DNA of 64,000 nt from Planctomycetota bacterium (GTDB lineage Bacteria; Planctomycetota; Planctomycetia; Gemmatales; Gemmataceae). The notes below the pieces were generated by a model. It saw only the letters and a list, made by a program, of their open reading frames with translations. It searched no databases and was not told the DNA's origin. This document shows, one piece after another, positions 54,201 to 62,389 of the stretch. Location: the NCBI GenBank assembly GCA_016191165.1, contig JACPPF010000158.1:62001-126000 (forward strand), read 5' to 3'. The translations under genes and the position numbers were made by a program. Position 1 is the stretch's first letter. Each line of letters opens with the position of its first letter.

Positions 54201-54718
54201 CCCTGCGCCAGTTGACACCCAGGCATTTTTCGCCTCTTCCTCCGGGAGAGGCGCCGGCCCGCCTTTTCACCCCCGCCAACGTGACGCGCTGGCAACTCGA
54301 CTTCACCCGCGAGGGCATGTTTCGCACCGGGACACGCCGCTTTGTTGGCCAGAACCCAACGCGCGATGCCGTCCTCGATTTCCTACTTCCCGCGAAAGCC
54401 GACAAGATTTCACTGAGGATACTCGATCTCTTTGGCAACCCGGTGCGTGTTTTTGATCTGGCCAAGGAGAAGGACGTTGGCATTCATCGCGTGACGTGGA
54501 ATCTGGTCGCCGGTTCCGAGCCGAAGGGGGCCAAAACAAAACCGTTCACGCCTTACGGCCAGCCGGTCAAACCCGGCGTCTACCGCGTCGTTCTTGGGGT
54601 GGACGGAACCGAATCGGAAAGCACGCTCACCATCGAGGCCGATCCGCGCACGCGCAAGGCCGGCAGTGCCGTCAACGAGGCCGAAGAATTGCGAAAACTG
54701 ATGAAGGAGCGGCCTTGA
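51290..54718 (+). CDS. exported BNR/VPS10-like beta-propeller protein with two embedded PDZ domains
   Basis: 1142 residues from the ATG at 51290, with a signal peptide (MRSQVTLRLFGIFTFFGILAGFILAQ). Asp-box (BNR) repeats of the sortilin/glycosyl-hydrolase propeller kind recur: GVYKSTDGGTSWKNMG, GLFKTTDGGKNWQQVW, GIFKSVDGGKTWKKLA, GIYKSTDAGETWTRVN and VWVTRDGGKSWTDV. Between the third and fourth of these, two PDZ domains are inserted (about 335-425: VRITSVADKSPAAIAKLAKG; about 440-525: DGLVLVELVDKAAAQKAGLK), split by a lysine/glycine-rich linker. The C-terminus (ISLRILDLFGNPVRVFDLAK) resembles a FlgD-Ig-like domain. No catalytic residue set is evident. Probably an extracytoplasmic binding or processing protein. 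Confidence 0.88.
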   Translation: MRSQVTLRLFGIFTFFGILAGFILAQNSGKKNTEPDRAKVGAAPQAGVLPAQLDRLFAWRPIGPANMGGRITSIAVFEADPTCYYVATASGGLLKTTNNGSTFTHLFDKENTVSLGAVAVAPTNRDIVWVGTGEANPRNSVSWGDGVYKSTDGGTSWKNMGLKQSFQIGKIIIHPKNPNIVYVAALGRLYGPNKERGLFKTTDGGKNWQQVWHLDDKTGAIDLVMHPANPETLIMASWERQRDEFDTFVGDAKPPPAADAYAPVKTHAPGGGIFKSVDGGKTWKKLAQGLPRANMGRIGLDWSRKNPNLVVAIIDTDQAGKGLPPSRAYVGIAFANSPKGVRITSVADKSPAAIAKLAKGDLLVSLNGKAIKSTSDFLVPMQKLSPGDKIKLAYQRGDKNGNAEITLALRPGQPKKKAGKGAKKGGKGGPRASLGIQIEESEDGLVLVELVDKAAAQKAGLKVGDVLLAVESIKVGTTQTLFKTLAGKRIGDTVKIVYQRGKEKKTLTVKLEAAPLGTPGRPYSGGFLAGQRANVQDIQGPEGPDTGGIYKSTDAGETWTRVNSLNERPFYFSVVRCDPNDEKSIYSLGINLWRSADEGRTFSTDGINSGFHVDLHDMWINPKDSRHLLLGTDGGLYVSYNRGAHWEFLDHMALGQFYHVAVDTRRPYRVYGGLQDNGSWGGPSNTLRPSGPTVADFQFIQGGDGFVCRVDPNDPDIVYSESQGGNMFRRNLRTGESKSLRPKIQSGAGRYRFNWNTPFILSSHNSHIFYAAANYVFRSVKQGENLRIISPEITRTKHGSATALSESPKDPGVLWVGSDDGAVWVTRDGGKSWTDVSANFKLPGPRWVASIEASRLASGRCYVVFDAHRSDDDEPYVYVTENFGQTWRSLRANLPKTSTRVLREDIKNANLLYLGTEFALFASIDRGESWFKLNGKELPTVAIHEIAQATTANEIVAATHGRSLWVLDVTTLRQLTPRHFSPLPPGEAPARLFTPANVTRWQLDFTREGMFRTGTRRFVGQNPTRDAVLDFLLPAKADKISLRILDLFGNPVRVFDLAKEKDVGIHRVTWNLVAGSEPKGAKTKPFTPYGQPVKPGVYRVVLGVDGTESESTLTIEADPRTRKAGSAVNEAEELRKLMKERP

Positions 54719-54773
54719 GACCGAACTGGCATCCGCAGTAGGGGCGCCGGTTGTTTCACGGGTGGGTCCCGCG

Positions 54774-55358
54774 CTATGCCCCCCCGCGGCGAGCCGCGTC
54801 CACAGAGTAGGTGGGATCGGCCTCGGACCAATGTTCGTCCCCGGAAGGTCCATAGATCGCGGGTACGTGCTGGTTAGCAAGCCGAAGCCAGGCCTGCACC
54901 TGCGTGCGGTGATGGCAGGTGTGCAACACCCGGCGCCAAAACACCCAGATGCGTTGTCGTTGCAAGCCGCCAAAGAAGGGCCGGGCGTCGAGCCACCATT
55001 CCGTCGAGCCGCGCCCCAGCTGGGGCAGCCGGTTTCTCGCCAACCAGACGTATTTTTTGATGTAGTCTTGCGCGCCGGGATTTTCTTCGCTGGGCAACAA
55101 TTCTTCCACGGCCGGCTCGTCGGTGCCGACAAACTGCGCGAAAAAGCGCCGCTCCGAAAGGAGTTGATGCACCATGATGGTGCGAATCGAATTGGTTTTC
55201 TCGCTTGGCTGGAAATCGAGCAGCGAATCCGGAACCGCGCGCCACATGCTCACGGTCTTGTTGGTCTCGCTGACATAAATCTGCAAGACGTGCTGAAACG
55301 TCTGATCAAGGGCCAGTGGAATCTCGGCGTCCGAAATCGCGATGTGTTCGTAGTTCAT
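54774..55358 (-). CDS. DinB-like four-helix metalloprotein
   Basis: 194 residues from the ATG at 55358, with GGGGAAGTT upstream. The fold is that of the DinB/YfiT superfamily. Candidate metal ligands are the histidine in IRTIMVHQLLSERRFFAQFV and the pair in RVLHTCHHRTQVQAWLRLAN, which matches the HxxxHR(G/T)Q pattern. Family members include thiol-dependent transferases and hydrolases, but no substrate can be assigned. The open frame to 55550 upstream translates the repeat at 55391-55509 and is not coding. Confidence 0.85.
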   Translation of the reverse strand: MNYEHIAISDAEIPLALDQTFQHVLQIYVSETNKTVSMWRAVPDSLLDFQPSEKTNSIRTIMVHQLLSERRFFAQFVGTDEPAVEELLPSEENPGAQDYIKKYVWLARNRLPQLGRGSTEWWLDARPFFGGLQRQRIWVFWRRVLHTCHHRTQVQAWLRLANQHVPAIYGPSGDEHWSEADPTYSVDAARRGGA

Positions 55359-55390
55359 AACTTCCCCATGCGATGGACACCGGGGGTAAC

Positions 55391-55509
55391 CGCAATACCG
55401 TTCAGGGAAGAGCATTTGACCGGCCCCCAGCACAAGCTGGGGGGCAGCCGCCCATCCCCCAGCTGGCGCTGGGGGCTGGTTTCGCTCCGCTTGACGATCG
55501 GCATTGCCG
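55391..55509. repeat. MITE-like element, copy B
   Basis: Begins CGCAATACCGTTC and ends TTGACGATCGGCATTGCCG. The interior CCCCCAGCACAAGCTGGGGG and CCCCCAGCTGGCGCTGGGGG corresponds to copy A at 32059-32184, with diverged arms. It abuts the stop codon of the cyanate ATPase gene. Confidence 0.78.
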
Positions 55510-56322
55510 CTAACCGGCAATCCGCTCGGGCGTCCGGTGATTCCCGGCATGTTCCATCAAGAAGTGCAGAACCTTGCTTCGCAAACGCGTGTACTCGGGC
55601 AGGTCGATCAATTCGGTCCGGACGCGGGGGCGCGGGATATCAACCTGAATGCAATCGGCCACGCGCGCCTTGGGGCCGTTGGTCATCAGCACGATTCGGT
55701 CCGAGAGCAGAATCGCCTCGTCCACGTCGTGAGTCACCAAGAAGATGGTTTGGCCCGTGGCACTCCACAGCTTGATGAGTTCTTCCTGAATGGAGCCGCG
55801 CGTCAAGGCGTCGATCTGGGCGAACGGTTCATCAAGCAGCAGAATCTTGGGTTCGACGGCAAACGCGCGAGCCAGGCCGACACGCTGGCGCATGCCTCCG
55901 GAAAGGTGCGCCGGGCGTTTGTGTTCGGCGCCGGCCAGGCCCATGAGGCGAAAATATTTTTCCGTGTGGGCGCGGACCTTGGCTCGATCCCAGTCCCGGA
56001 ACGCGGCGTGAACGGCCAGGCGGACGTTCTCAAACGCCGTCACCCAGGGCAACAACGCGAAGTTCTGGAATACCACCATGCGGTCCAGTCCGGGCCCGGC
56101 GACGGGCTTGCCATCGAGCACGACATGGCCCCGTGTCGCTTTCTCGAAACCGGCCAGGATGTTGAGCAGCGTACTTTTGCCACACCCCGAATGTCCCACG
56201 ACGGTCAGGAATTCGCCACGTTCGATGCTCAAGCTGACGTCGTCGAGAACGCACACGGGCCGGCTTCCGCCCTCGCGGTTCGGAAAGTCTTTGCCAACGT
56301 GCTCGATATTCAGATAGCTCAC
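55510..56322 (-). CDS. ABC transporter ATP-binding protein, nitrate/cyanate type
   Basis: 270 residues, the usual length for NrtD/CynD/SsuB. Walker A GHSGCGKST (about 43-51), Q-loop VVFQNFALLPW, signature LSGGMRQRVGLARA (about 140), Walker B KILLLDEPFAQID and the switch histidine in LVTHDVDEAI are all intact. The C-terminal VDIPRPR...LPEYTRLRSKVLHFLMEH is characteristic of the nitrate/cyanate branch. It powers import through the fused binding-protein/permease encoded 49 bases upstream. With cynS next in line, cyanate is the likely substrate. Cytoplasmic, membrane-associated. Confidence 0.93.
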   Translation of the reverse strand: MSYLNIEHVGKDFPNREGGSRPVCVLDDVSLSIERGEFLTVVGHSGCGKSTLLNILAGFEKATRGHVVLDGKPVAGPGLDRMVVFQNFALLPWVTAFENVRLAVHAAFRDWDRAKVRAHTEKYFRLMGLAGAEHKRPAHLSGGMRQRVGLARAFAVEPKILLLDEPFAQIDALTRGSIQEELIKLWSATGQTIFLVTHDVDEAILLSDRIVLMTNGPKARVADCIQVDIPRPRVRTELIDLPEYTRLRSKVLHFLMEHAGNHRTPERIAG

Positions 56323-56371
56323 TTGTGACTCCTTATTGAATACGTCACGGTGCGGGGCATTGAGTCTGCTT

Positions 56372-58405
56372 CTACTCGGAATAGGTCACTCGTTTGGCGA
56401 GTTGATTGAACGCGAGATCGAGAACGAACCCGATCACTCCGACGACCAGGATGCCGAACACGACCCCAGTGAGATCGAGCGTGTTCCAGTAGTTCCACGT
56501 CATGTAGCCAACGCCGAGAACGCCCAGAAGCATTTCCGCGGGAACGACGGCGATCAGGGCGCTGCCGAACGAAATTCGCAAGCCGGCAACCGCGGCAGGG
56601 GCCGAGGCGGGGAGGACGATCAGAAAGAGGCGACGCCACCAGGGAAGCTGCAACATGCCGCCGACCTGAAGGTACTCATTGCGGATGGAGTGGACGCCAA
56701 AGGCCGTGTTCGCCATCGTGGGCCAAAGGGCAGCAAGGAAGACCACCAGCACCGACGATAGGTAGCCATCCTGCACCGTGAACAGCAGCAGCGGCATCCA
56801 GGCTAACGGAGAAATCGGCTTGAGTAACTGAATCACCGGATTGAGCACGCGGTACAGGCGATTGGACATGCCGATGGCCACGCCGACCGACACCGCCACG
56901 ATCGACGCCGCCGTGAACCCGGCGGCGAAACGCCCGACGGTATAGAGGATCAGCCAGCCAATGCCATGATCGTTGGCCCCGCGCTTGTGAAACGGATCGG
57001 AGAATTCCTCGACGGCGCGCTGGGCGATCTCCACGGGACCGGGCAACCCCTCGTTGGTCCGCACGGCCTGTTGGTCCAGGTTGTTGATCGGGAAGCTTTG
57101 CACATAAGCTTCAGGCTGCGTCGGATCAAACGTTACGCCGAGGATCAAATGTCGGGAATAGGTTTGCTCGTGGGCCGGATAGCCAAGTTCCCGGGCCACG
57201 CGATCGCAGTCGGCGGCGCGGTAAACTTCCTCGGCAACCCGGCGGTAGTCGATGTCTCCGGAGATTTGATTCCACCGCTTCATCTGCGTAAGGATCCAGA
57301 CGGCCATCGAATGCCAGGGGAACGGATCGAAGTTGATGCGGTTGGGCACACTCCGGTTGTTCCCCAATCCATCGGGAAACCGCCCCGTCAATACCTGCTC
57401 CAGGAGTTCCCGGGGCTGATTCAGGTAGTTGGCGGGGGACAACGCCGCGGCGATTTCTCGGCGGTTTTCCGCCCTCGAAGCGTAATGGGTGGCATCGACG
57501 ATGGACTTGAAAAGTGCCATGAAGGAGTTCGGGCACGCGTCCACGAATTCCTTGGCGACGGCAAAGGCGCAGCAGGGATGACCGTCCCAGATTTCGCGCG
57601 ACAGCATGTAGAGGAAACCCACGCCTTCAAAAACCGCGCGCTGGTTGAAAGGATCGGGGGCCAGGTAGCCGTCCACGTTATTCGCGCGCAGGTTGGCCAC
57701 CATTTCCGGCGGCGGTACGACGCGAATCTCCACGTCGCGATCCGGATGCAAGCCGCCTTCGGCCAGATAGTAGCGCAGAAGGTAGTTGTGCATCGAATAG
57801 GGAAATGGCACGCAAAAACGGAAGCCCCGCATGTCGCGGGCGCTGCGGACGCCGCGATGCCGATTGGCCAGGGTGATTGCCTGTCCGTTCGTGTTCTCGA
57901 TCGCCGCGGTATAGAACGGCCTGGCCTGCGACCCGGCGCCGAGCGTCAAGGCCAGCGGCATGGGGCTGAGCATGTGCGCCGCCTGCACTTCGCGGTTGAT
58001 GGCCCAGTCACGGACCAGAGCCCAGCTGGACGCGCGCCGCACCGTGGCATTCAGGCCGTACCGGCGGTAAAACCCCAGCGGCTCGGCCATGATGATGGGA
58101 GTCGCGCAGGTGATGGGGATGAACCCAACGGTGAGGTCGCGCTGCTCCAGGGCGCCGACTCGGTCCTGGGCCATGGCACGGGCGGTCGCCACGGGAAACA
58201 CCGTGTGCAGCGCCGCCATGGCCGCGGCAACGCCGGTGGCTTGCAGCACCTGACGCCGGCTTGGGGTGCTGTGTTCCAGCACCGCCTTCCAGAGCGTCTC
58301 TTCAACCTGTTTGTCAAGGATTTTCTCGGGGCTCAGGAGAGGCGTACTCTCCTCGTGGACGCGGCAGCACGAAGCGCGCATCGAGGATTCATGCGGGTCA
58401 AGCAT
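56372..58405 (-). CDS. fused nitrate/cyanate ABC transporter binding protein and permease (CynA-CynB-like)
   Basis: 677 residues combining two normally separate proteins. An N-terminal twin-arginine-like sequence SRRQVLQATGVAAAMAALHT (about 49-68) suggests export. Residues about 90-460 are an NrtA/CynA-type binding domain (LTVGFIPITCATPIIMAEPL, DMRGFRFCVPFPYSMHNYLL, VDGYLAPDPFNQRAVFEGVG). Residues about 480-677 are an NrtB-type permease with about five to six helices and the EAA-like loop GGMLQLPWWRRLFLIVLPAS. It follows cynS by 90 bases with a GGGAG ribosome site, and precedes the ATPase gene. An assembly artefact is unlikely, because the frame is continuous across the junction near FSDPFHKRGANDHGIGWLIL. 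Confidence 0.92.
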   Translation of the reverse strand: MLDPHESSMRASCCRVHEESTPLLSPEKILDKQVEETLWKAVLEHSTPSRRQVLQATGVAAAMAALHTVFPVATARAMAQDRVGALEQRDLTVGFIPITCATPIIMAEPLGFYRRYGLNATVRRASSWALVRDWAINREVQAAHMLSPMPLALTLGAGSQARPFYTAAIENTNGQAITLANRHRGVRSARDMRGFRFCVPFPYSMHNYLLRYYLAEGGLHPDRDVEIRVVPPPEMVANLRANNVDGYLAPDPFNQRAVFEGVGFLYMLSREIWDGHPCCAFAVAKEFVDACPNSFMALFKSIVDATHYASRAENRREIAAALSPANYLNQPRELLEQVLTGRFPDGLGNNRSVPNRINFDPFPWHSMAVWILTQMKRWNQISGDIDYRRVAEEVYRAADCDRVARELGYPAHEQTYSRHLILGVTFDPTQPEAYVQSFPINNLDQQAVRTNEGLPGPVEIAQRAVEEFSDPFHKRGANDHGIGWLILYTVGRFAAGFTAASIVAVSVGVAIGMSNRLYRVLNPVIQLLKPISPLAWMPLLLFTVQDGYLSSVLVVFLAALWPTMANTAFGVHSIRNEYLQVGGMLQLPWWRRLFLIVLPASAPAAVAGLRISFGSALIAVVPAEMLLGVLGVGYMTWNYWNTLDLTGVVFGILVVGVIGFVLDLAFNQLAKRVTYSE

Positions 58406-58495
58406 AATTCAAACGACTCCCGGAAGAGAAGGACTCGGAATTCTTGGAGAGGAATTACGGACCAGACTACCACGGAGTGCTTGCAGTTCTTGCGT

Positions 58496-58942
58496 TTACC
58501 ACTTCTTGTACGGAAGGAACTTGCCATCCAACGTGACGATCACGCGATCCCCTTTCGGATCTTCCTTCTTTTGGATATCCATGGTGAAATCGATGGCACT
58601 CATGATGCCGTCGCCAAACATTTCATGGATCAGCGCCTTGATTGTCGTGCCGTAGACCTGGGTGATCTCATGAAAACGATAAATCAACGGATCGACCGGA
58701 ACGTCCTTGCCGACGGAACCCTTGGTGGGAATCACCTGCAGAGCGGCAACAACATCCGGCTCCAGGCCAAGAATCGCTCCTGCCTTTCGGGCCTCGTCCG
58801 CGGTCATAGTGGCCTGACCCAAAAGCGCCGAGGTGGTCCAAACTGGATGCCGGCCCACGGCCGCGGCAATCGCGGTGAAGGTCAGGTTTTTCTGTGCTTT
58901 CGCCGCCAGGATTTTTTCGGTTGCTTCCAATCGCGTCAGCAT
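58496..58942 (-). CDS. cynS: cyanate hydratase (cyanase)
   Basis: 148 residues against 156 for E. coli. It converts cyanate and bicarbonate to ammonia and CO2 in the cytoplasm. The N-terminal helix-turn-helix-like domain (AIAAAVGRHPVWTTSALLGQ) and the C-terminal catalytic domain are present. The catalytic residues R89, E92 and S115 lie in YRFHEITQVYGTT and GIMSAIDFTM. The C-terminus LDGKFLPYKKW is canonical. It is first in a three-gene row with the transporter, giving uptake and detoxification of cyanate, or its use as nitrogen source. The upstream A/T-rich stretch (58943-59000) contains ATAATAAGG and may hold the promoter. Confidence 0.97.
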   Translation of the reverse strand: MLTRLEATEKILAAKAQKNLTFTAIAAAVGRHPVWTTSALLGQATMTADEARKAGAILGLEPDVVAALQVIPTKGSVGKDVPVDPLIYRFHEITQVYGTTIKALIHEMFGDGIMSAIDFTMDIQKKEDPKGDRVIVTLDGKFLPYKKW

Positions 58943-59055
58943 GATATTGGCACTCGCAATTTTCGTTTTCGGGAATTCATTACAAATGCCTTATTATGCG
59001 CCGAACCCAGGAATCGGCAAGTGGGCCGACGGGGATTTGATCAACGTGGCACAAG

Positions 59056-60150
59056 TCACATGGCCTTTGCCGTCCGTCGAGAGCGCCGCCGCAACCGCAC
59101 CCAGACCGGCGGCACGATCATGGCCGCGGCGAGGGCGTAGACGCTGGCGTCGTTCGGCAACACCGGCGTCGCCCGTGCTTCGATTGGGTCGCGGCGGACC
59201 GTGCGTTGATTGCTTGAGCACGCGAAATACACGTCGGCCGGCGCGCCCTGGTACGACCAGGCATCCTCGAATTCGGTCAGCCACCATGTCGAGGGGCCGG
59301 TCGTTTCGGGCAACTTCAGCTCCTTCAACAACGTCTTGCGATCGGCTGCGGATACCTTCCCTGCCCAGACAACACGGCCCGACCATTTCTTGTCCTTGGT
59401 CAACGTGCCGTCATAGCGAGCGTCGGCGAGGAAGTAGATGCGCAGCAAGCGCTGCCTGGCCTCGAGTTTTTCATTGACGCCCTTGTAGTCCGGCTCGCGA
59501 TAGGGGAAAACGGGGTGCTCGGTCTTGAACGAGATGCGCAGCGCCGACGCCGTCACGCGAGTCTTGTCGAGCCCCTGGTCCTTGCGCGCAATCTTGAGGG
59601 CCGTGAATTTCCAGCCCGCGTCGACGTAGGGTCTGGCCCAGGCCTTCACCTCCGGCGAATAGGCGTACCCATTCTCCTTGAGCCAGCCGGCCAGGGCGTC
59701 AGCCGACTTCGCTTCGAGTACAGCCGCTTGAAACCCGGCGACGAGCCTTTCCTCCAATACCTTCACATCCAACCCACGCGAATCGCCCGGTGGCGCCTGC
59801 ATCGTGGCGGCGCAACTGCAGCCCGGCATCCGGGGCCGCAAGACGCGCGCGGGCGCCGTCATCTTTTCAAGATGCGGAAACGCCTCATTGCCAGACTCTT
59901 CAAGCTCCGGCTGGGTCGGCGATGGCACAAGGAAGCCGAAGTCGTCGGCCTCGCTTTTGAACGACGCCTTGCGAATGAAGTGCTGGGTTTTCGTGGCCGC
60001 GTCCCAGAGGATGATGACCGTTTGATCCGCGTTGACAACCGGTTTGTCGAAGCGCGATACCGCGCCACAACCTTCAACGAATGTTGACGAGGGCGATGCC
60101 AACAGGCAAACACCGAGGGTCAGGAAAGGAACCAAGATTCGCGCTACCAT
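59056..60150 (-). CDS. exported DUF2330 protein
   Basis: 364 residues with a signal peptide (MVARILVPFLTLGVCLLASPSS). DUF2330 features: an N-terminal cysteine-containing segment (EGCGAVSRFDKPVVNADQTV), IILWDAATKTQHFIRKASFK, FGFLVPSPTQPELEE, a cysteine pair in RMPGCSCAATMQAP, and SALRISFKTEHPVFPYREPD in the middle. A hydrophobic C-terminal segment (LAAAMIVPPVWVRL) with a basic end suggests a tail anchor. The role of the family is unknown. It lies just upstream of cynS on the same strand, but the 110-base gap gives no sign of an operon. Confidence 0.82.
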   Translation of the reverse strand: MVARILVPFLTLGVCLLASPSSTFVEGCGAVSRFDKPVVNADQTVIILWDAATKTQHFIRKASFKSEADDFGFLVPSPTQPELEESGNEAFPHLEKMTAPARVLRPRMPGCSCAATMQAPPGDSRGLDVKVLEERLVAGFQAAVLEAKSADALAGWLKENGYAYSPEVKAWARPYVDAGWKFTALKIARKDQGLDKTRVTASALRISFKTEHPVFPYREPDYKGVNEKLEARQRLLRIYFLADARYDGTLTKDKKWSGRVVWAGKVSAADRKTLLKELKLPETTGPSTWWLTEFEDAWSYQGAPADVYFACSSNQRTVRRDPIEARATPVLPNDASVYALAAAMIVPPVWVRLRRRSRRTAKAM

Positions 60151-60266
60151 GAATGCGACTCCTTTCGCATGGGGGATTTGGCCAGGATGGGTATTGTGCC
60201 GTTACGTGCTAGAAAATCATAGCCCAAGTTGGCGTCGCGGTTTGGCGAGCTAACGCCTGGTGACTC

Positions 60267-62333
60267 TCACTTTTTGAGAACACCATCCAGAAACCCATAG
60301 GCGACTTTACGTGCCGTCAGCGGAAACGCGTGCTTGCCGGGTGGATAGTGCGCGTTCAGCCGAGTTTCAGCGCCGTGAAGCTTGTAGATTGCCTTCGCCG
60401 CCAGCATCACGTCGCGGACGCCACTCACGTCGAAATCGTTGTCCTTCTCGGCCGCGCAGGCCAGGAACGCGCGCGGCGCGAACGCGGCGACGATCTCCTG
60501 GAAGTCGAACGGGACCTTTTTCGCGTCGTTGCCAAACTGCGTACGAATGCGTGGCATGTACACCGGGCCGGTCCAGCTTGGCATATCGTCTTTCCGGAAG
60601 GTGGTGAAGCCGCAGCTTGATACGATCGCCTTGATGCGTGGCTCGAAGACCGCCGTGAACATCGCGTTGTGGCCGCCGAGCGAATGGCCGATGACGCCGA
60701 TCTTTTCCCTATCGACCTCGGGCATCGTTTCGAGCAGGTCGATCGCCCGGCGGTTGTCCCAGATCGCTTTCATGGTTCCGCTGGCGTACTGCGTCTTCTT
60801 GAAATCAAATTTGTGCTCGCCGAAGGATGGGTAGTCGGGCATGATCGTGATGTAGCCGCGCTGCGCCAGTTCGAGGCCGTATTTCAGATCGGGATTGCCG
60901 CTGACGCCGGCGGTTTCGTCTTTGCCGGCCCTGGTCGTCTGATGCAGGCACAATATGGCGGGCAACTTGCCCTGGATCTTCTTTGCGGGCAGGTAGACAT
61001 AGGCGGGCACACGACCCGTCAAATCCGCTTGGTAGGTAATTTTCCGCCGGATGAGATCGCCCACGCGTTTTTCCTCGATCACCTTCACGTCGAGCGGCAC
61101 GCGCTGGAGCGGGCCGGGCATCGGGCCCATGACGCGCTCCATGTTCTTGACAACGTGCTGCCGACGCAGTTCCCAGTCGGTGACGGTCTTGATTGGCTGT
61201 GCTTTGCCCGCGGCGTCGCGGGAGTGCGTCACGTCCGTGTGATCCGGATACGCAACCACCGGTGGCGCTGGCTCGAATCGGCCGACTGGAAATCCTTTGG
61301 TATAGGAGATGACGAACGCGCCATCAGACGTCGGATAGCGAATCTCCTCACCCCGTTCAAAATCGGTTGGCCTCGCCAGCCGACGGCCGCCGGATTTCAG
61401 GTAATGTTCCGCAACCTTGAACACGATCTGCGTGCGATTGCCCAGCGCGTGGCCGCTGCTGGTGAAGACCTTGCCGTCGAGGTCCTTCTTCGCAATCCAG
61501 TGTGGCTCAACATCCAAGCGTGCGTGTTGCATCCAGCCGACCATCTCGCGGGCGTCGGCATAGGGGCACGTCGTGTCGTCCACGCCGTGAACGACGACGA
61601 TCTTGGCCGTCGATTCAAGGCGTTTCATGACAGCAAGATGATCGGGGTTGCCGAGGTAACGCATCTCCTGATGATCGAGTGAAAGGTAGTTCGGGCTTTT
61701 GGGGTCGCGCGAATAGCGAGCGTCGAGCGAGCTGCCGCCGGGGAGGTTGAAGGCGATGTCGTCGGAGAGCTTGGGCATTCCGCACAGGTCGATGATGCAG
61801 GCGAAGGTGCGCGGCGCGAGCTTGTTGGCCATCAGCGTCACGTTGCCGCCGCCTGACCCGCCGGTGCAAAAAATCCGGCCTGACTCGAACGGCAGCTTTC
61901 GGTTTTTCAGATCGTTGAACGCAGCATGGAGCGCGCGCAGCGCATCAAGGCCTTGCAGGTAGCCGAAGTCGTAGGGTTCGGGCCCGTCGATGGAATCCTT
62001 GCGGCCACTTTGCAAATAATTGACACACAGGGCGATGACGTTAAGGCGATTGGCGAGTTCACGTGGGCTTGCGGTGCCGACGCAATCGACGCCGCCCCAG
62101 TTGTGCAGGGTGAGCATCAGCCCGGTGTTCTTGTTGACGTTTGCCAGCTTGCCGCCGGGATAATGCACGAGGACGCGCACGCGGCGAGGCCCCGGACGCA
62201 GCGGCCACTCCTGGGCTGGCACTTCCACGGCGCCATCGGTCGCGGGCAACTTTGGCCAGGCCTCCTGGGCGGACATGGGGGCCACCGCCGTCAGCAGAGC
62301 GGTCAGGCACAGAAGCAGACGCATTGCATTCAC
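60267..62333 (-). CDS. exported protein with two tandem alpha/beta-hydrolase domains
   Basis: 688 residues with signal peptide MRLLLCLTALLTAVAPMSAQ (ATG at 62333 or 62324). The first domain (about 45-310) has the nucleophile elbow CTGGSGGGNVTLMANKL near 158, an acid in VVHGVDDTTCPYADAREM and a histidine in TSSGHALGN. The second (about 430-688) is like acetyl-xylan esterase or dienelactone hydrolase, with ILCLHQTTRAGKDETAG, the elbow VIGHSLGGHNAMF near 565, an acid in CAAEKDNDFD and the histidine in PPGKHAFPL. Both triads look complete. This is a natural fusion seen in planctomycetes, probably for polysaccharide ester removal outside the cytoplasm. It is divergent from another hydrolase gene. 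Confidence 0.88.
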   Translation of the reverse strand: MNAMRLLLCLTALLTAVAPMSAQEAWPKLPATDGAVEVPAQEWPLRPGPRRVRVLVHYPGGKLANVNKNTGLMLTLHNWGGVDCVGTASPRELANRLNVIALCVNYLQSGRKDSIDGPEPYDFGYLQGLDALRALHAAFNDLKNRKLPFESGRIFCTGGSGGGNVTLMANKLAPRTFACIIDLCGMPKLSDDIAFNLPGGSSLDARYSRDPKSPNYLSLDHQEMRYLGNPDHLAVMKRLESTAKIVVVHGVDDTTCPYADAREMVGWMQHARLDVEPHWIAKKDLDGKVFTSSGHALGNRTQIVFKVAEHYLKSGGRRLARPTDFERGEEIRYPTSDGAFVISYTKGFPVGRFEPAPPVVAYPDHTDVTHSRDAAGKAQPIKTVTDWELRRQHVVKNMERVMGPMPGPLQRVPLDVKVIEEKRVGDLIRRKITYQADLTGRVPAYVYLPAKKIQGKLPAILCLHQTTRAGKDETAGVSGNPDLKYGLELAQRGYITIMPDYPSFGEHKFDFKKTQYASGTMKAIWDNRRAIDLLETMPEVDREKIGVIGHSLGGHNAMFTAVFEPRIKAIVSSCGFTTFRKDDMPSWTGPVYMPRIRTQFGNDAKKVPFDFQEIVAAFAPRAFLACAAEKDNDFDVSGVRDVMLAAKAIYKLHGAETRLNAHYPPGKHAFPLTARKVAYGFLDGVLKK

Positions 62334-62389
62334 CTCTTGGTTTTGCTGGCGGGCCGTTCCTGTTCATGATACGATCTGAGGCCGATTGC

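Noticed and set aside
55359-55550. N-terminal extension of the DinB-like gene
   Set aside because: The extension translates the MITE-like repeat; the ATG at 55358 has a good ribosome binding site.
56966-59140. A 724-codon open frame on the plus strand
   Set aside because: It is antisense to the transporter fusion and cynS, both with clear family motifs; its translation shows only shadow composition.
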